From positions 372,001-436,000 of the forward strand of contig NZ_JARZHG010000003.1 in the NCBI RefSeq assembly GCF_029946505.1: a stretch of 64,000 nucleotides of DNA, given 5' to 3'. This stretch comes from Polyangium sp. y55x31. Its GTDB lineage: Bacteria; Myxococcota_A; Polyangia; Polyangiales; Polyangiaceae. The notes below the pieces were generated by a model that did not search any database, was not told the origin of the DNA, and was given only the letters and a program-made list of their open reading frames with translations. A program made the position numbers and the translations under genes. Shown piece by piece: positions 47,970 through 57,795 of the stretch (positions within the stretch are counted from its first letter, which is position 1; every line of letters starts with the position of its first letter).

Positions 47970-50900
47970 ATGCGCCGACGCCCCCTCCTCCCCGCTGCCC
48001 TCCTCCTCCCGACGCTCCTCGCCCTCGGCTGCGCCGATCCCGCATCCGTGTCCGCATCCGCCTCGGCCGCCGCACCTGCCTCCGCAGTCCGTCTCCACTT
48101 CCCTGACCAAGCGTCTCTCGCCCTTGACCGCGGCCCGGGGTTCGTCCGCGCTTCCTCCGGCTTCATCACGGCACCCGAGAACCACCGTCCGGACATCGAC
48201 CTCACCCTCCCCGATCGCGGCGACGCCCCCCTCCGTTTCCGCGCCCCTTCCGGCATCGAAATCGACGTCCGCGAGCTCGACACCTCCGGCCCCGCCGCCG
48301 TCGAATCCCGCGCCGTCGCCTACGCCCGCGCCGGCGGCACCTCCTTCTGGACCGTCGCGCCCGACGGATTCGAGGAATGGATTCACCTCGAAGCCGGCGT
48401 CGCTCGAAGGAATACCCCCGTCCTCACCTGGGACATCTCCGGCGCTCCGATCGCGCAGGATGGTCCCTCCGTCGTCGTCCTCGATGCCAAAGGCATTCCC
48501 GCCCTCCGTGTCACCGCGCCCTTCGCGTTCGCCAGGGATGGCCGGGAGGTTCCCGCGAGAATGGTTGCGCGCGACCAGCGGATCGAGCTCTTCCTCGAGA
48601 CGGACGGCGAGGAGGTGCTCGTCGATCCGGGCTGGGTCGCCGGCACCGCCATGGGTACGGCGCGCCGCGATCACACGGCGACGAAACTCGCCAATGGCGA
48701 CATCCTCGCCGTCGGCGGCACGGGCACGTCGCCCACGGCATCCGTCGAGCAATGGAGCGTGGCCACCGCGACGTGGACCGCCAAGGCCAGCATGAGCGTC
48801 GCGCGCACCGGACACACGGCGACACGCCTCCCCGACGGCAGGGTGCTCGCCGTCGGCGGCACGAGCGGCACCTACCAGAACAGCACCGCGATCTTCGACG
48901 CGACGAGCAATACCTGGACCGCTGGCCCCTCCCTCGTGACGGCTCGCGCATATCATACCATGACGCTCCTCGCGGACAACAGGATCCTCGTGGTTGGCGG
49001 GACGAACGCCGCGGTCCTCAGCTCTGTCGAGCTGCTCGACGCCGCGGCAGCGGGCGCCTTCGCGACCAAGGCCTCCATGAGCACGATCCGCCAGCGCCAT
49101 GTCGCGACGCTGCTCCAGGACGGTCGCGTGCTCGTCACGGGTGGCAGGAACACCGCGACCCTGCAAACGTACGAGATTTACGACCCAGTCGCGGATACCT
49201 GGAGCACGCCGAAGAACATGACCGTCGCGCGTGAGCAGCATACAGCCGTGCGGCTCGCGGATGGCAAGGTGCTCGTCGTCGGGGGCCGGACGAATGGCAC
49301 CTCGCAGGCGACGACGGAGATCTACGACCCGGCCACGGATACCTGGACGGCAATGGGGAGCCTCGCGACGTCGCGGTATGCGCATACCATGACCCTCATG
49401 CCGAACGGGAGCGCCCTCGCGGTGGGCGGTTTCTCGACGACCTTCACGGCGTCGACCGAGTTCACGGGGGCGGGTACTCCCTTGGGCACGTGGACCGCCG
49501 GGCCCTCGCTCACGATTGCGCGCAATCTCCACACGGCCACGTTGCTCGACGACGGGCGGCTCGCCGTGGTCGGCGGATTCAATGCGGCGAGCCTCTCCAG
49601 CATCGAGATCCTCTCGCCCGGCCTGGACGGCATCGCGTGCGGGAGCGACGTGGAATGCCTGAGTGGCTTCTGCGTCGACGGCGTCTGCTGCAAATCGGCC
49701 TGCAATGCAGGTCCTTGTGACGCCTGCTCCAAGGCCGCCGGCGCCGCCAACGACGGGACCTGCTCTCTGTTCACGGGCCCTGCCTGCGACGATGGCAGCG
49801 CCTGCACAAAGGTCGATACCTGCCAGGCCGGCGTATGCGTCGGCGCGAGCCCCATCGTTTGCACGGCGGTCGATCAATGCCACGATGCGGGGACGTGCAA
49901 TCCGGCGACCGGGGTCTGCTCGATCCCGAGCAAGCCCGACGGCACCGATTGCGTCGACGGCAATGCGTGCACGCAGACGGATACCTGCCAGTCCGGCAAG
50001 TGCGTCGGAACGAATCCAGTGCAGTGCACGGCGCTCGACCAATGCCACGATGCCGGGACGTGCGACACCCTCACGGGTCTCTGCTCCAATCCGAGCAAGC
50101 CCGAAGGATTCGAGTGCTTCGACGGCAATCTCTGCACGCAGATCGATACGTGTCAGGCCGGCAAGTGTGTCGGCTCGAATCCGGTTACGTGTACGGCGCT
50201 CGACCAGTGCCACGATCCTGGGATGTGCGACCCCGTGACCGGGACCTGCTCGAACCCGAGCAAGGTGGATGGCTCGGGTTGTGACGATAAGAATGCGTGC
50301 ACGCAGATGGATGTCTGCATGGCCGGGACATGCAGCGGGACCAACCCGGTCGTCTGTACGGCGCTCGATCAATGCCACGAGGTTGGCAAGTGCAACCCCG
50401 TGACCGGTATGTGCTCGGACCCCATCAAGCCCGACGGCACACCCTGCCAGGATGCGGATCTCTGCGTGACGGGCGACGCATGCAAGGCGGGGTTCTGCGC
50501 GTCCGGCGCAAGTCCCGTGGTGTGCGGCGAGCCCGAGCCCTGTCAGGGCCCTGGGACGTGCGAGCCCGCCACCGGGGCGTGCCAAGGGCCGCCGCTGCCT
50601 GCGGGGACCAAGTGCGCCGCGCCGACCTGCCAGGGCTCGGTGGCCTACGCGGAGTCGCAATGCGATGGAGCCGGCACCTGTACGATCCCGAGCGGGATCG
50701 ATTGCGCGCCTTATGCCTGCCTCGGCGGCGCGTGCATCGAGAAATGCGCCGCGGATCAGGATTGTGCCGCCGGGGCGCTCTGCGTCGAGGGCGTGAGCAA
50801 GTGCTCGAATGACGCCGATGGGGACGGCAAGCCGAACGTGGAGGACAACTGTCCCAAGGTGCCGAACCTGGACCAGACGAACAGCGACGTCGATCCGCTC

Positions 50901-51629
50901 GGAGATTCTTGCGATCCCGACGACGACGACGACGGCATCCCGGACTTCGACCCTGCGGGTAACCCATTGGATCTTTGCCCGACCATTCCGAACGGCGGCC
51001 AGAACGGCGACGGAGACGGCGACGGGGCCGGCGACGGGTGTGATTGCAAGACGAATGCGTCGACGCTCGGCGACGGCACTCCGTGCGACGACGGCAACCT
51101 GTGCACGGTGGCGGGCACGTGCCAGGATGGCGCCTGCGTGGAGGTCCAACCGAAGAATTGCCCTGCGCCGGGGCCCTGCATGGTGGGCCTGTGCGAGCCG
51201 AGCACCGGCAATTGCCTCGGCGCGCCGGTGGCGGACAATACGCCGTGCAATGTCGGCGGCTCGCTCGGGGTTTGCCTCGCGGGAAGCTGCTTCATCGAAA
51301 GCGGAAGCGGAAGCGGCAGCGGCGGCGGTGCCGGTGGCAGTGGTGGCAATGGCAGCGGCGGCGGCAGCGGAGGTAGCGGCGGTAGCGGCGGCGGTAGCGG
51401 AAGCGGAGGCACCGGCGGAAGCGGGGGCGGCGGCGGTATCGGAACCGGCAATGAAAGCACTCGAGGCACCCCGACGCTCCGCGGCGACGGCTTTTCCTGC
51501 GCGGCCAGCGATGGCGGCGCCTCGAACGCATGGCTCTCTGCCTTCGGCCTGTTGCTCCTCGCCCGCCTCGCACGCGGGTCCGCGGCGCGTTCGGAGAGGA
51601 AACTGGGCACGCCGCGGAAAAGCATGTAA
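47970..51629 (+). CDS. kelch/Cys-rich repeat surface protein with MYXO-CTERM-like tail
   Basis: 1219 residues. The signal [21 protein letters not shown] is lipoprotein-like. Residues about 225-550 contain six to seven kelch repeats ([40 protein letters not shown] and similar). Residues about 560-920 are Cys-rich repeats ([20 protein letters not shown] type). TSP3-like Ca2+-binding repeats follow (about 950-1020; [15 protein letters not shown]). After a Gly/Ser stalk (about 1110-1150), the C-terminus has Cys, a hydrophobic stretch ([16 protein letters not shown]) and basic residues, like MYXO-CTERM sorting tails. The presence of both a lipobox and a sorting tail is unusual. The start at 47970 follows from the signal peptide. 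Confidence 0.86.
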   Translation: MRRRPLLPAALLLPTLLALGCADPASVSASASAAAPASAVRLHFPDQASLALDRGPGFVRASSGFITAPENHRPDIDLTLPDRGDAPLRFRAPSGIEIDVRELDTSGPAAVESRAVAYARAGGTSFWTVAPDGFEEWIHLEAGVARRNTPVLTWDISGAPIAQDGPSVVVLDAKGIPALRVTAPFAFARDGREVPARMVARDQRIELFLETDGEEVLVDPGWVAGTAMGTARRDHTATKLANGDILAVGGTGTSPTASVEQWSVATATWTAKASMSVARTGHTATRLPDGRVLAVGGTSGTYQNSTAIFDATSNTWTAGPSLVTARAYHTMTLLADNRILVVGGTNAAVLSSVELLDAAAAGAFATKASMSTIRQRHVATLLQDGRVLVTGGRNTATLQTYEIYDPVADTWSTPKNMTVAREQHTAVRLADGKVLVVGGRTNGTSQATTEIYDPATDTWTAMGSLATSRYAHTMTLMPNGSALAVGGFSTTFTASTEFTGAGTPLGTWTAGPSLTIARNLHTATLLDDGRLAVVGGFNAASLSSIEILSPGLDGIACGSDVECLSGFCVDGVCCKSACNAGPCDACSKAAGAANDGTCSLFTGPACDDGSACTKVDTCQAGVCVGASPIVCTAVDQCHDAGTCNPATGVCSIPSKPDGTDCVDGNACTQTDTCQSGKCVGTNPVQCTALDQCHDAGTCDTLTGLCSNPSKPEGFECFDGNLCTQIDTCQAGKCVGSNPVTCTALDQCHDPGMCDPVTGTCSNPSKVDGSGCDDKNACTQMDVCMAGTCSGTNPVVCTALDQCHEVGKCNPVTGMCSDPIKPDGTPCQDADLCVTGDACKAGFCASGASPVVCGEPEPCQGPGTCEPATGACQGPPLPAGTKCAAPTCQGSVAYAESQCDGAGTCTIPSGIDCAPYACLGGACIEKCAADQDCAAGALCVEGVSKCSNDADGDGKPNVEDNCPKVPNLDQTNSDVDPLGDSCDPDDDDDGIPDFDPAGNPLDLCPTIPNGGQNGDGDGDGAGDGCDCKTNASTLGDGTPCDDGNLCTVAGTCQDGACVEVQPKNCPAPGPCMVGLCEPSTGNCLGAPVADNTPCNVGGSLGVCLAGSCFIESGSGSGSGGGAGGSGGNGSGGGSGGSGGSGGGSGSGGTGGSGGGGGIGTGNESTRGTPTLRGDGFSCAASDGGASNAWLSAFGLLLLARLARGSAARSERKLGTPRKSM
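49853..50430 (+). repeat. tandem Cys-rich coding repeats of about 144-150 bases
   Basis: About four to five copies in frame, each encoding a [13 protein letters not shown]...PSKPDG...CTQxDTCQxGKC unit within the kelch/Cys-rich gene. The DNA similarity between units is high enough for recombination. Confidence 0.65.
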
Positions 51630-51647
51630 CATGCGACGCGGCACATC

Positions 51648-53204
51648 ATGAGCGTGACCGAGCCCCCGCAGCCTAGCCTGGCGAACCCTTGCGAAGGGGA
51701 CGTGCTCGCGGGCAAGTACCGCGTCGAATCCGTTCTCGGGAAGGGGGGCATGGGTGTGGTCGTCGCGGCCATGCACCTGCAGCTCGGGCAACGCGTCGCC
51801 ATCAAGTACCTGCTCCAGCCGGACAACACGGAAATCGTCGCGCGCTTCCTGCGCGAGGCTCGCGCCGCGGTGCGCCTGAAGAGCGAACACGTGGCGCGCG
51901 TGCTCGACGTGGGTGAGCTCGGGAGCGGCGCGCCGTACATGGTCATGGAGTACCTCGAGGGAGGGGACCTCCTGCGCCACCTCAAGACGCAGGGCCCGCT
52001 GCCCATCCCCGAGGCGGTCGACTACATCCTGCAGACCTGCGAGGCCATCGCCGAGGCGCACGCCGTGGGCATCGTCCATCGTGACCTCAAGCCGGCCAAC
52101 CTCTTCCTGACCACGACGCCGGACGGCTCGAGGAGCGTCAAAGTCCTCGACTTCGGCATCTCGAAGGTCAGCGAAAACGAGTCCGAGGGCGGCGACGGGA
52201 TGCAGCTCACGAAGACCGAGATGGTCCTCGGCTCGCCGCTTTACATGTCGCCCGAGCAGCTCAAGTCGAGCAAGGACGTGGATCCCCGGAGCGACATCTG
52301 GGCGCTCGGGGTCATCCTTTACCAGCTCCTGGCAGGCAAAGTGCCTTTTAATGGGACGGCATTCTCCGAGCTCGTGCTCAAGGTCAATCTCGAGCCTCCG
52401 CCTCCCCTCTCGCAATACCGCAGCGACGTCCCGGCCGAGCTCGAGGCGTTGATTCTCCGATGCCTCGAAAAGAAGCGGGAACACCGCTTCAACAACATCG
52501 CCGAGTTCGCCCTGGGGATCGCCGAGTTCGGCCCGCCGACCGCGCGTATCTCGGCCGAGAAAGCCAAGCGTGTCCTCGAAGCCACGGGCGTCTCCGTGCA
52601 GGCGCCCGCTCCGCCGATTCGTAGCTCCACGTCGAGCTCGGGCTCGATGCCCGCCGTGACCGCCGCGACGAGCGCCGCGAGGACCACGCATCCGGAGGCG
52701 AGCTCGCCGCCGCCCCCGACTGCGTCGGGAGACGGAAACACCGGTTCGAGTTTGCCGACGGTCGCGGTCTCGAAATCGGGGTCCGACGTCGCAGGCGAGA
52801 CGCGCTCGTCGGGGAAACGTATGGGGCTCGTCGTGGGCGCGGTCGCGCTGCTCGGGCTCGTCTCGGTAGGTGGCATTTTTCTGTTTCGAGGTTCCTCGGA
52901 GAATCGCGTCGAATCCACGGTGACGCCGGACAACGCGAGGGCGACGCCGACCCTGGAACCGTCCGCCCGCTCCGAGCCCGAGGTGAAACCTGCCGCGGCG
53001 CTCGTGAATCCCGAAGCTCCGGCGCCCACTGCTTCTGCGCCGGCGAGCGCGGCCTCCGCCGCGGCGTCGTCCCAGCCCGCCGCGACGCGCACGCTGCCCC
53101 CGGTCCCGGGGACGAAGAGCAGCACGCCCGAAAAATCCTCGCCTCCGCCTCCGCCGACGACCAAGAGTACGTCGAAGAATCCTCTCACGATCGGAATCGA
53201 GTAG
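51648..53204 (+). CDS. Ser/Thr protein kinase with transmembrane segment
   Basis: 518 residues. The catalytic domain covers about 24-290: GKGGMGVV loop, VAIKYL Lys, HRDLKPANLF, LDFGISK, SPLYMSPEQ and DPRSDIWALGVILYQ, all intact. A Ser/Thr/Pro-rich linker follows, then one membrane helix (MGLVVGAVALLGLVSVGGIFLF, about 398-418) and a Pro/Ala-rich C-terminal segment likely outside the cytoplasm. This is a PknB-like arrangement without recognisable sensor domains. It is followed by the TPR/PEGA gene 13 bases later and then the lipoprotein, as a probable operon. Confidence 0.93.
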   Translation: MSVTEPPQPSLANPCEGDVLAGKYRVESVLGKGGMGVVVAAMHLQLGQRVAIKYLLQPDNTEIVARFLREARAAVRLKSEHVARVLDVGELGSGAPYMVMEYLEGGDLLRHLKTQGPLPIPEAVDYILQTCEAIAEAHAVGIVHRDLKPANLFLTTTPDGSRSVKVLDFGISKVSENESEGGDGMQLTKTEMVLGSPLYMSPEQLKSSKDVDPRSDIWALGVILYQLLAGKVPFNGTAFSELVLKVNLEPPPPLSQYRSDVPAELEALILRCLEKKREHRFNNIAEFALGIAEFGPPTARISAEKAKRVLEATGVSVQAPAPPIRSSTSSSGSMPAVTAATSAARTTHPEASSPPPPTASGDGNTGSSLPTVAVSKSGSDVAGETRSSGKRMGLVVGAVALLGLVSVGGIFLFRGSSENRVESTVTPDNARATPTLEPSARSEPEVKPAAALVNPEAPAPTASAPASAASAAASSQPAATRTLPPVPGTKSSTPEKSSPPPPPTTKSTSKNPLTIGIE

Positions 53205-53217
53205 GAGCACACCGCCG

Positions 53218-54264
53218 ATGGCGCGTATGGTTCAGAAAACCCTGGCGCGAAGCCTGCTGGTCGCCGCGGCGACCGTGCTGGTCGCCGGAGCAGCATCGGC
53301 ACAACCTGCCGCGAAAGCACCGGCCGCGGCGGCCAAGAAGCCGGCCGCCAAGAAGACGGCCGAGGCGGAGCCGCCGCCCAAGCCCCCCCTTCCGCCGCTC
53401 GCAGACGTGCTCACGGGCGCCGCGAAGGACGAATACGTGGGCGGAAAAATGCTTTACGAAACGAAAGACTTCGCCAACGCGCTGGTCAAGTTTCGCAAGG
53501 CTTACTCGCTGACCCCCGAGCCGCGGCTGCTCAAGAACATCGCCGTCTGCGAGAAGGATCTCCGCCATTACAGCCGCGCTCTCGCGCTGCTCGAGGAGTA
53601 CCGCGGCAAGGCGGGAGACGCGATCACGCCGGAGGAGGAGGAGTCCTTGAAGGCGCTCGAGGCCGCGCTCCGGACGCTGACGAGCGAGGTGACCCTCGTC
53701 GTGAGCGAGGCGGACGCCAAGGTCTCGGTCGACGGCGAGCCCGTCGGGACCGCGCCCATCGCGAAGCCGGTTCGCATGGATGTGGGCGACCGGAAGATCA
53801 CGGTCGAAAAGCCGGGCTACAAGCCGCTCGAAATCAAGAAGACGATTGACGGCGGCACCACGCTCACGGTGGTGGCGAAGCTCGAACGCGATTGGCGTCG
53901 CGGTCGGATCGTGATCGAGGCGGGGTCGAAGGATCTCATCGCGATCGACGGCAAGGTGATGGGGCTCGGGCGCTACGAGGGGTATGTGGCGAGCGGAGGT
54001 CATACCGTGCGCGTGAGCGCGCCGGGAATGGCGGTGTATCAGAACGAGGTCGTCGTGCAGGACGGCGAGACGCGCCGCGTTCCGATCACGCTGAACCCGC
54101 TCCCCGCGCCGTCGGATACGTCGAAATGGCTCTGGATCGGAGGCGGGATCGTGCTCGCCGCGGGCGCCGCGATTGGAGGGGCCGTCCTCTTCAGGCCCAC
54201 CGAGGTGCCGCCGATCGACGGGACGATCGGGACGGTGCCGCTCACGTTCGGAGGTCGTCGGTGA
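53218..54264 (+). CDS. exported TPR and PEGA-domain protein with C-terminal membrane anchor
   Basis: 348 residues. The signal ends AGAASA. An Ala/Lys/Pro-rich stretch (about 30-60) precedes a TPR-like pair (about 68-135; GGKMLYETKDFANALVKFRKAY, EPRLLKNIAVCEKDL). Two PEGA domains follow (about 155-225 with VSVDGEPVGTAPI, and 230-285), then a hydrophobic segment WLWIGGGIVLAAGAAIGGAVLF (read in two parts, about 303-322). PEGA domains are common in proteins linked to kinases and cell surfaces in myxobacteria. It overlaps the next start as GTGA, so translation is coupled to the lipoprotein gene. Confidence 0.88.
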   Translation: MARMVQKTLARSLLVAAATVLVAGAASAQPAAKAPAAAAKKPAAKKTAEAEPPPKPPLPPLADVLTGAAKDEYVGGKMLYETKDFANALVKFRKAYSLTPEPRLLKNIAVCEKDLRHYSRALALLEEYRGKAGDAITPEEEESLKALEAALRTLTSEVTLVVSEADAKVSVDGEPVGTAPIAKPVRMDVGDRKITVEKPGYKPLEIKKTIDGGTTLTVVAKLERDWRRGRIVIEAGSKDLIAIDGKVMGLGRYEGYVASGGHTVRVSAPGMAVYQNEVVVQDGETRRVPITLNPLPAPSDTSKWLWIGGGIVLAAGAAIGGAVLFRPTEVPPIDGTIGTVPLTFGGRR

Positions 54265-56294
54265 AGAAGGTTCGCACGACGGGCGCTGCGATTGCGCTGG
54301 CTCTTTCCTCGCTCCTTTCGTGTTCGGCGGAGCCGCGGGGGCAGGTCATTCTCGCCCTGCAGACGGACATGTCGTTGCCGAAGGACATCGATCGGATCCG
54401 GATCGTCGTGAGTTACGAGGATACCGGCGGGATCGTGTTCCAGGAGAACTACGATCGTATCGTCGATCCCGACAACGCAAGGCCCATCCGGCTGCCCGCC
54501 ACGCTCAGCATCGTCGCAAACGAAACCGAGACGCGGCCGATCCGGGTGAAGGTCCTCGCATTCCGAGGCCTCCTGACGCAAGGAAACTTCGTCGATCCGC
54601 TCATCCGCGTCGTGCGTGACGCGGTCACGACGGTGCCCAGGGATCGCGTGGTGACACTTCCGGTGCCGATCGAGTTCCTTTGCGACGGCGCGGCCAGGCC
54701 GAAGACCGATCCCTCGGGCAAACCACTTCGTGACGACGAAGGCAAGCTCATCTACGAGAGTACGTGCGGCGATGGGCTCACTTGCAGGGCGGGCAAGTGC
54801 GTGACGGAGGTGGTCCCCGAAAAGGATCTCGACGCGTACGATCCCGAGGGCGTCTTCGGGGGAGGGACGGGGAACGGGGACGGCACGTGTTTCGATACGG
54901 GCACGTGTTTCGAGGGAGCCACGGGGCTCGACCTGGATCTCGCGGCGTTCGATGCGGATGGCACGACGTGCCGCGCGGCGGTCCCGAGCGGGATGTTCAC
55001 GGCCGGTATCTTCAACGTCGGGCTCGAGACGCAGGGCAGCGGCATGTGTACCGCTCAGGGTTGTTTCGTGGCGCTCGATGCAGAGAGCGACGGCGGGTGG
55101 AAGGCGGAGGGAGCGAATGCAGTCTCGCTTCCGCCAGCCGTTTGCGAGAAGTTCAGGAAAGCGGAGATTGCCCGGGTCGTCGGCACGCCTGCGGGGCCCG
55201 CGCCCTGCGAGCAGAAGCGTACGTCCATTCCGACGTGCGGGCCGTGGTCCTCGACGGGGAATGCTCTGTACTCGCCGCCGGATCCGAACGAGCCGACGAT
55301 CGTGGTGGGGGGCCAGGTGAATCCCAATGCGCTCGCCGTCGACGGCACGGGGATCTACTGGACGACGCAAGGGGATCTCGCGACGAAGGAGGTCCCCGGC
55401 GCCGTGAAGATGGTGCCGAGGACCGGCGGAACGCCTGCCGTCGTGGCCATCGCGAAAGGGGTGCCGCAGGGGCTCATCATCGATCCGCGCGGATTCGTTC
55501 TCTGGACGGATGCCACGGACAACGCGAACGGGCGTCTCGGCTGGGCGCCGTTCGGAGAGCCCAGCGCGCCGTCGGAGAATGTATTGGTGGAGGGCCTGCT
55601 CCAGCCCGCGGGCGTCGCCGTGAATGGCAAGCGCGTCTTCGTCACGGAGCTCGGCGGGGATCGCGTGAGCGGCATGGAGACGGTCGTCGATGCTTCCGGG
55701 GCGCTGACCAGGGGCGTCGATGTGCCCATCACGAACGTGAACCCGGCGGGCGTCGCGCCGTTCAGCGTCGTCGCGGCGGTGGACAGCACCATGAAGACGC
55801 TGGTGTGCTTCGGATACCAGGGGACGACGGGCAATGCCGACGGCGTGGTGGCCTGCAATGACGGTGCGTCGAGTTTCGTCGTGGCGACCGGGCAAAAGAC
55901 GCCGCGCTCGCTCACGTTCGAGCTCGACGACCAGCAGAATGCCGTGGCCCTCGCCTGGGCGGAGCTCGATCCCCAGGGTTCGATCGTCCGCGCAGTCTAC
56001 ACGCCGGGGGTGGGCTTCTCGCAGGGGCAGCCGATTCTCACGGCCATTTCGCGCCCCACGGGGATCGCGCTCGATACGAGCGGTCCAGGCACGATCCTGT
56101 ATTATACGAGCGCCGGAGACGGGAGCGTGATGGGGTACGATGTCGCGCAGCAGGCGACGTTCGAGGTCGCCTCGAAGCGCAACAACCCGAGCGCCGTCGC
56201 GGTCGATGACGCCTTCGTTTACTGGGTCGAAGGCGGAACGCCGAACACGAAGGAAGGCGCCATCTTCAAGGCGCCCAAGCCGGCCATGCAATGA
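54261..56294 (+). CDS. beta-propeller lipoprotein, third gene of kinase operon
   Basis: 677 residues, GTG start overlapping the previous stop (GTGA). The signal ends LSSLLSC (lipobox, Cys about 20). An N-terminal beta-rich domain (about 25-180) ends in VTLPVPIEFLCDG and a Cys motif CGDGLTCRAGKC typical of myxobacterial lipoproteins. Residues about 350-670 contain repeated strands (NPNALAVDGTGIYWTTQGD, PQGLIIDPRGFVLWTDATD, PTGIALDTSGPGTILYYTS, PSAVAVDDAFVYWVEGG) of an NHL/SMP-30-like propeller. Probably the outer-surface partner of the kinase and PEGA proteins. The ligand is unknown. Confidence 0.85.
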   Translation: MKKVRTTGAAIALALSSLLSCSAEPRGQVILALQTDMSLPKDIDRIRIVVSYEDTGGIVFQENYDRIVDPDNARPIRLPATLSIVANETETRPIRVKVLAFRGLLTQGNFVDPLIRVVRDAVTTVPRDRVVTLPVPIEFLCDGAARPKTDPSGKPLRDDEGKLIYESTCGDGLTCRAGKCVTEVVPEKDLDAYDPEGVFGGGTGNGDGTCFDTGTCFEGATGLDLDLAAFDADGTTCRAAVPSGMFTAGIFNVGLETQGSGMCTAQGCFVALDAESDGGWKAEGANAVSLPPAVCEKFRKAEIARVVGTPAGPAPCEQKRTSIPTCGPWSSTGNALYSPPDPNEPTIVVGGQVNPNALAVDGTGIYWTTQGDLATKEVPGAVKMVPRTGGTPAVVAIAKGVPQGLIIDPRGFVLWTDATDNANGRLGWAPFGEPSAPSENVLVEGLLQPAGVAVNGKRVFVTELGGDRVSGMETVVDASGALTRGVDVPITNVNPAGVAPFSVVAAVDSTMKTLVCFGYQGTTGNADGVVACNDGASSFVVATGQKTPRSLTFELDDQQNAVALAWAELDPQGSIVRAVYTPGVGFSQGQPILTAISRPTGIALDTSGPGTILYYTSAGDGSVMGYDVAQQATFEVASKRNNPSAVAVDDAFVYWVEGGTPNTKEGAIFKAPKPAMQ

Positions 56295-56318
56295 ACCGCG
56301 GGAGGACGCCCCCGCGGT
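56295..56318. terminator. stem-loop between convergent genes
   Basis: ACCGCGGG (56295-56302) and CCCGCGGT (56311-56318) form a perfect eight-base-pair stem with an eight-base loop, directly after the propeller lipoprotein stop. A 12-base palindrome CCGGCGCGCCGG follows at 56323-56334. No T tract. Confidence 0.5.
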
Positions 56319-56340
56319 GTCCCCGGCGCGCCGGTTGACC

Positions 56341-57594
56341 TCAACTGCCCGGGGGCACGGTCGGACAACCGTTTTTCTCGGCCTCCCCCTTTGCATCGGG
56401 GCAGACGTCGATCGCATCCGGCACGCTGTCGCCGTCGCGATCCGGCGGGCATCCAAGCCTCTTCGGATCGCCGGTCGTGGCGCCAGGATTTTCGGGGCAA
56501 ACGTCGTCGGGATCATCGACACCGTCCCCGTCGCCGTCGACCTTCGGGCAGCCGTTTCGGCCCTTGATGTCGCTCTTCTCGCCGAATGCGTAGGGACAAT
56601 CGTCAGCCGTATCGATCAGGCCATCCTCGTCGGTATCGGTAACCTTCGGGGCGATGACCTTTGGCTTCGTCGTTTCGGGGGACCACGCCACGAGGCCCAT
56701 GGTGCGGAAGGTGGGCGTGCCGATCGCCTCGCTGAGCCCGGGCCCACCCGCAGCGCCGACCCAGAGGCCACCAATCACGTTGCCGCGGATGCCGAGCCAG
56801 AGCTCCGCGTTCGTCGCGAGGCTCCGCGGAATGGTCCTGGTTTCGTCGAGCCGAACGAGCCCTTCCTGGAGCGGCGTGGAGGCCGAGATCTCCGGCCCGA
56901 TGCGCAGGCGGTCGCCGAGGAGCAGAAATGCGATACCGGCACCGTAGGAAAGCGTCGAAGGGTTGTCCGAGGTGCGAAAGACGGGACGAATCGCGGCGCT
57001 CCAGGCGACGTGCCAGAATCGGCCGCCGAAGAGCAATTCGGGCGAGAGGCGAACGCCATTGTCGCCGGTGAACGCCCCTTCGGGCCCGGTGGGCGCGTGG
57101 AGAGTGGCGCCGGCGGCCATTTGAATGGCATCGTCACTCTCGCCGAAGAGCCGGACGCGAGCGCCGAGGCGCAGATCGCCGGCCTGCACGCCCGCGGGGG
57201 ACCGGAAAACGGTGCCGTCGATGGTAGGGCTGTCGCCTTGCTGGAGGACCGCGAGGGGGAACGAGGCGGAGACGAGGAGGCGATTCCACAGGGCGAGTGA
57301 GGCGCCGACGTGAAGGAAGGCCTGGGCGCCGACGATGGCGCCTTGCGAGGTCTCGGTGCCGCCGTCCTCGAGGGCGGCGACAAGGGGACGATGGGCGTAG
57401 TCGAAGATGACGAGACCCCGGGGGACGAGGTGGCCGTTCGTCTGGGGGGAAGGGACGCCGAAGAAGGTGTCTCCGGCGGGGGCAGGATCGAACTGGCCAA
57501 GAGCGATGCCGCCGGCGGGGGTTTGGGCCTGGGCGAGGTGTGGGGCGAACGTCAGGAGGCCGAGCGCGGCGGCGGTGAGGACGCGGGGGGACAT
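56341..57594 (-). CDS. OmpA-like outer-membrane barrel with TSP3 repeats, no OmpA C-domain
   Basis: 417 residues. The signal ends APHLAQAQ (about 23). Residues about 30-320 look like an outer-membrane beta-barrel (FLHVGASLALWNRLLVSASFP, GDLRLGARVRLFGESDDAI, ELLFGGRFWHVAWSAAIRP). Residues about 330-417 are TSP3-like Ca2+ repeats (DTDEDGLIDTADDCPYAFG, DGDGVDDPDDVCPENPG, DRDGDSVPDAIDVCPD). The peptidoglycan-binding OmpA domain that normally follows these repeats is absent; the protein stops at CPTVPPGS. The ATG at 57592-57594 gives the signal peptide. Role: outer-membrane structural protein or porin, by family analogy. Confidence 0.85.
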   Translation of the reverse strand: MSPRVLTAAALGLLTFAPHLAQAQTPAGGIALGQFDPAPAGDTFFGVPSPQTNGHLVPRGLVIFDYAHRPLVAALEDGGTETSQGAIVGAQAFLHVGASLALWNRLLVSASFPLAVLQQGDSPTIDGTVFRSPAGVQAGDLRLGARVRLFGESDDAIQMAAGATLHAPTGPEGAFTGDNGVRLSPELLFGGRFWHVAWSAAIRPVFRTSDNPSTLSYGAGIAFLLLGDRLRIGPEISASTPLQEGLVRLDETRTIPRSLATNAELWLGIRGNVIGGLWVGAAGGPGLSEAIGTPTFRTMGLVAWSPETTKPKVIAPKVTDTDEDGLIDTADDCPYAFGEKSDIKGRNGCPKVDGDGDGVDDPDDVCPENPGATTGDPKRLGCPPDRDGDSVPDAIDVCPDAKGEAEKNGCPTVPPGS

Positions 57595-57702
57595 CGTGGG
57601 GGCGGAGTGTAATCGGGAGCGGGAAAAATTGAGGAATTTCTCAGGTCGAGATCGGTTCGAGAAACCCAAGGTCGAGGGTGTCAGTTCGTTGCCCTACGGT
57701 CG

Positions 57703-57722
57703 CCAGGTCTGGCGGGACCTGG
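57703..57722. repeat. short inverted repeat upstream of the OmpA-like gene
   Basis: CCAGGTC (57703-57709) and GACCTGG (57716-57722) with a six-base loop, about 110 bases upstream of the OmpA-like start and after the stop of the frameshifted lipoprotein. Could be an operator or a terminator; the evidence is only the symmetry. Confidence 0.3.
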
Positions 57723-57795
57723 GGACTTGGCGTCGCAGGCGAGCCCGTCGCACGTCGATCCGGGAAGGGAAACTCGGGCGATTCCCTGGGTTTGT

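Noticed and set aside
46632..53210. A 6.6-kb open minus-strand frame (about 2190 codons) opposite the propeller, kelch and kinase genes
   Set aside because: Its residues are mostly Arg, Ala and Gly in no domain pattern, while the plus strand has clear signal peptides, repeats and kinase motifs. High G/C at third positions suppresses stops on the opposite strand.
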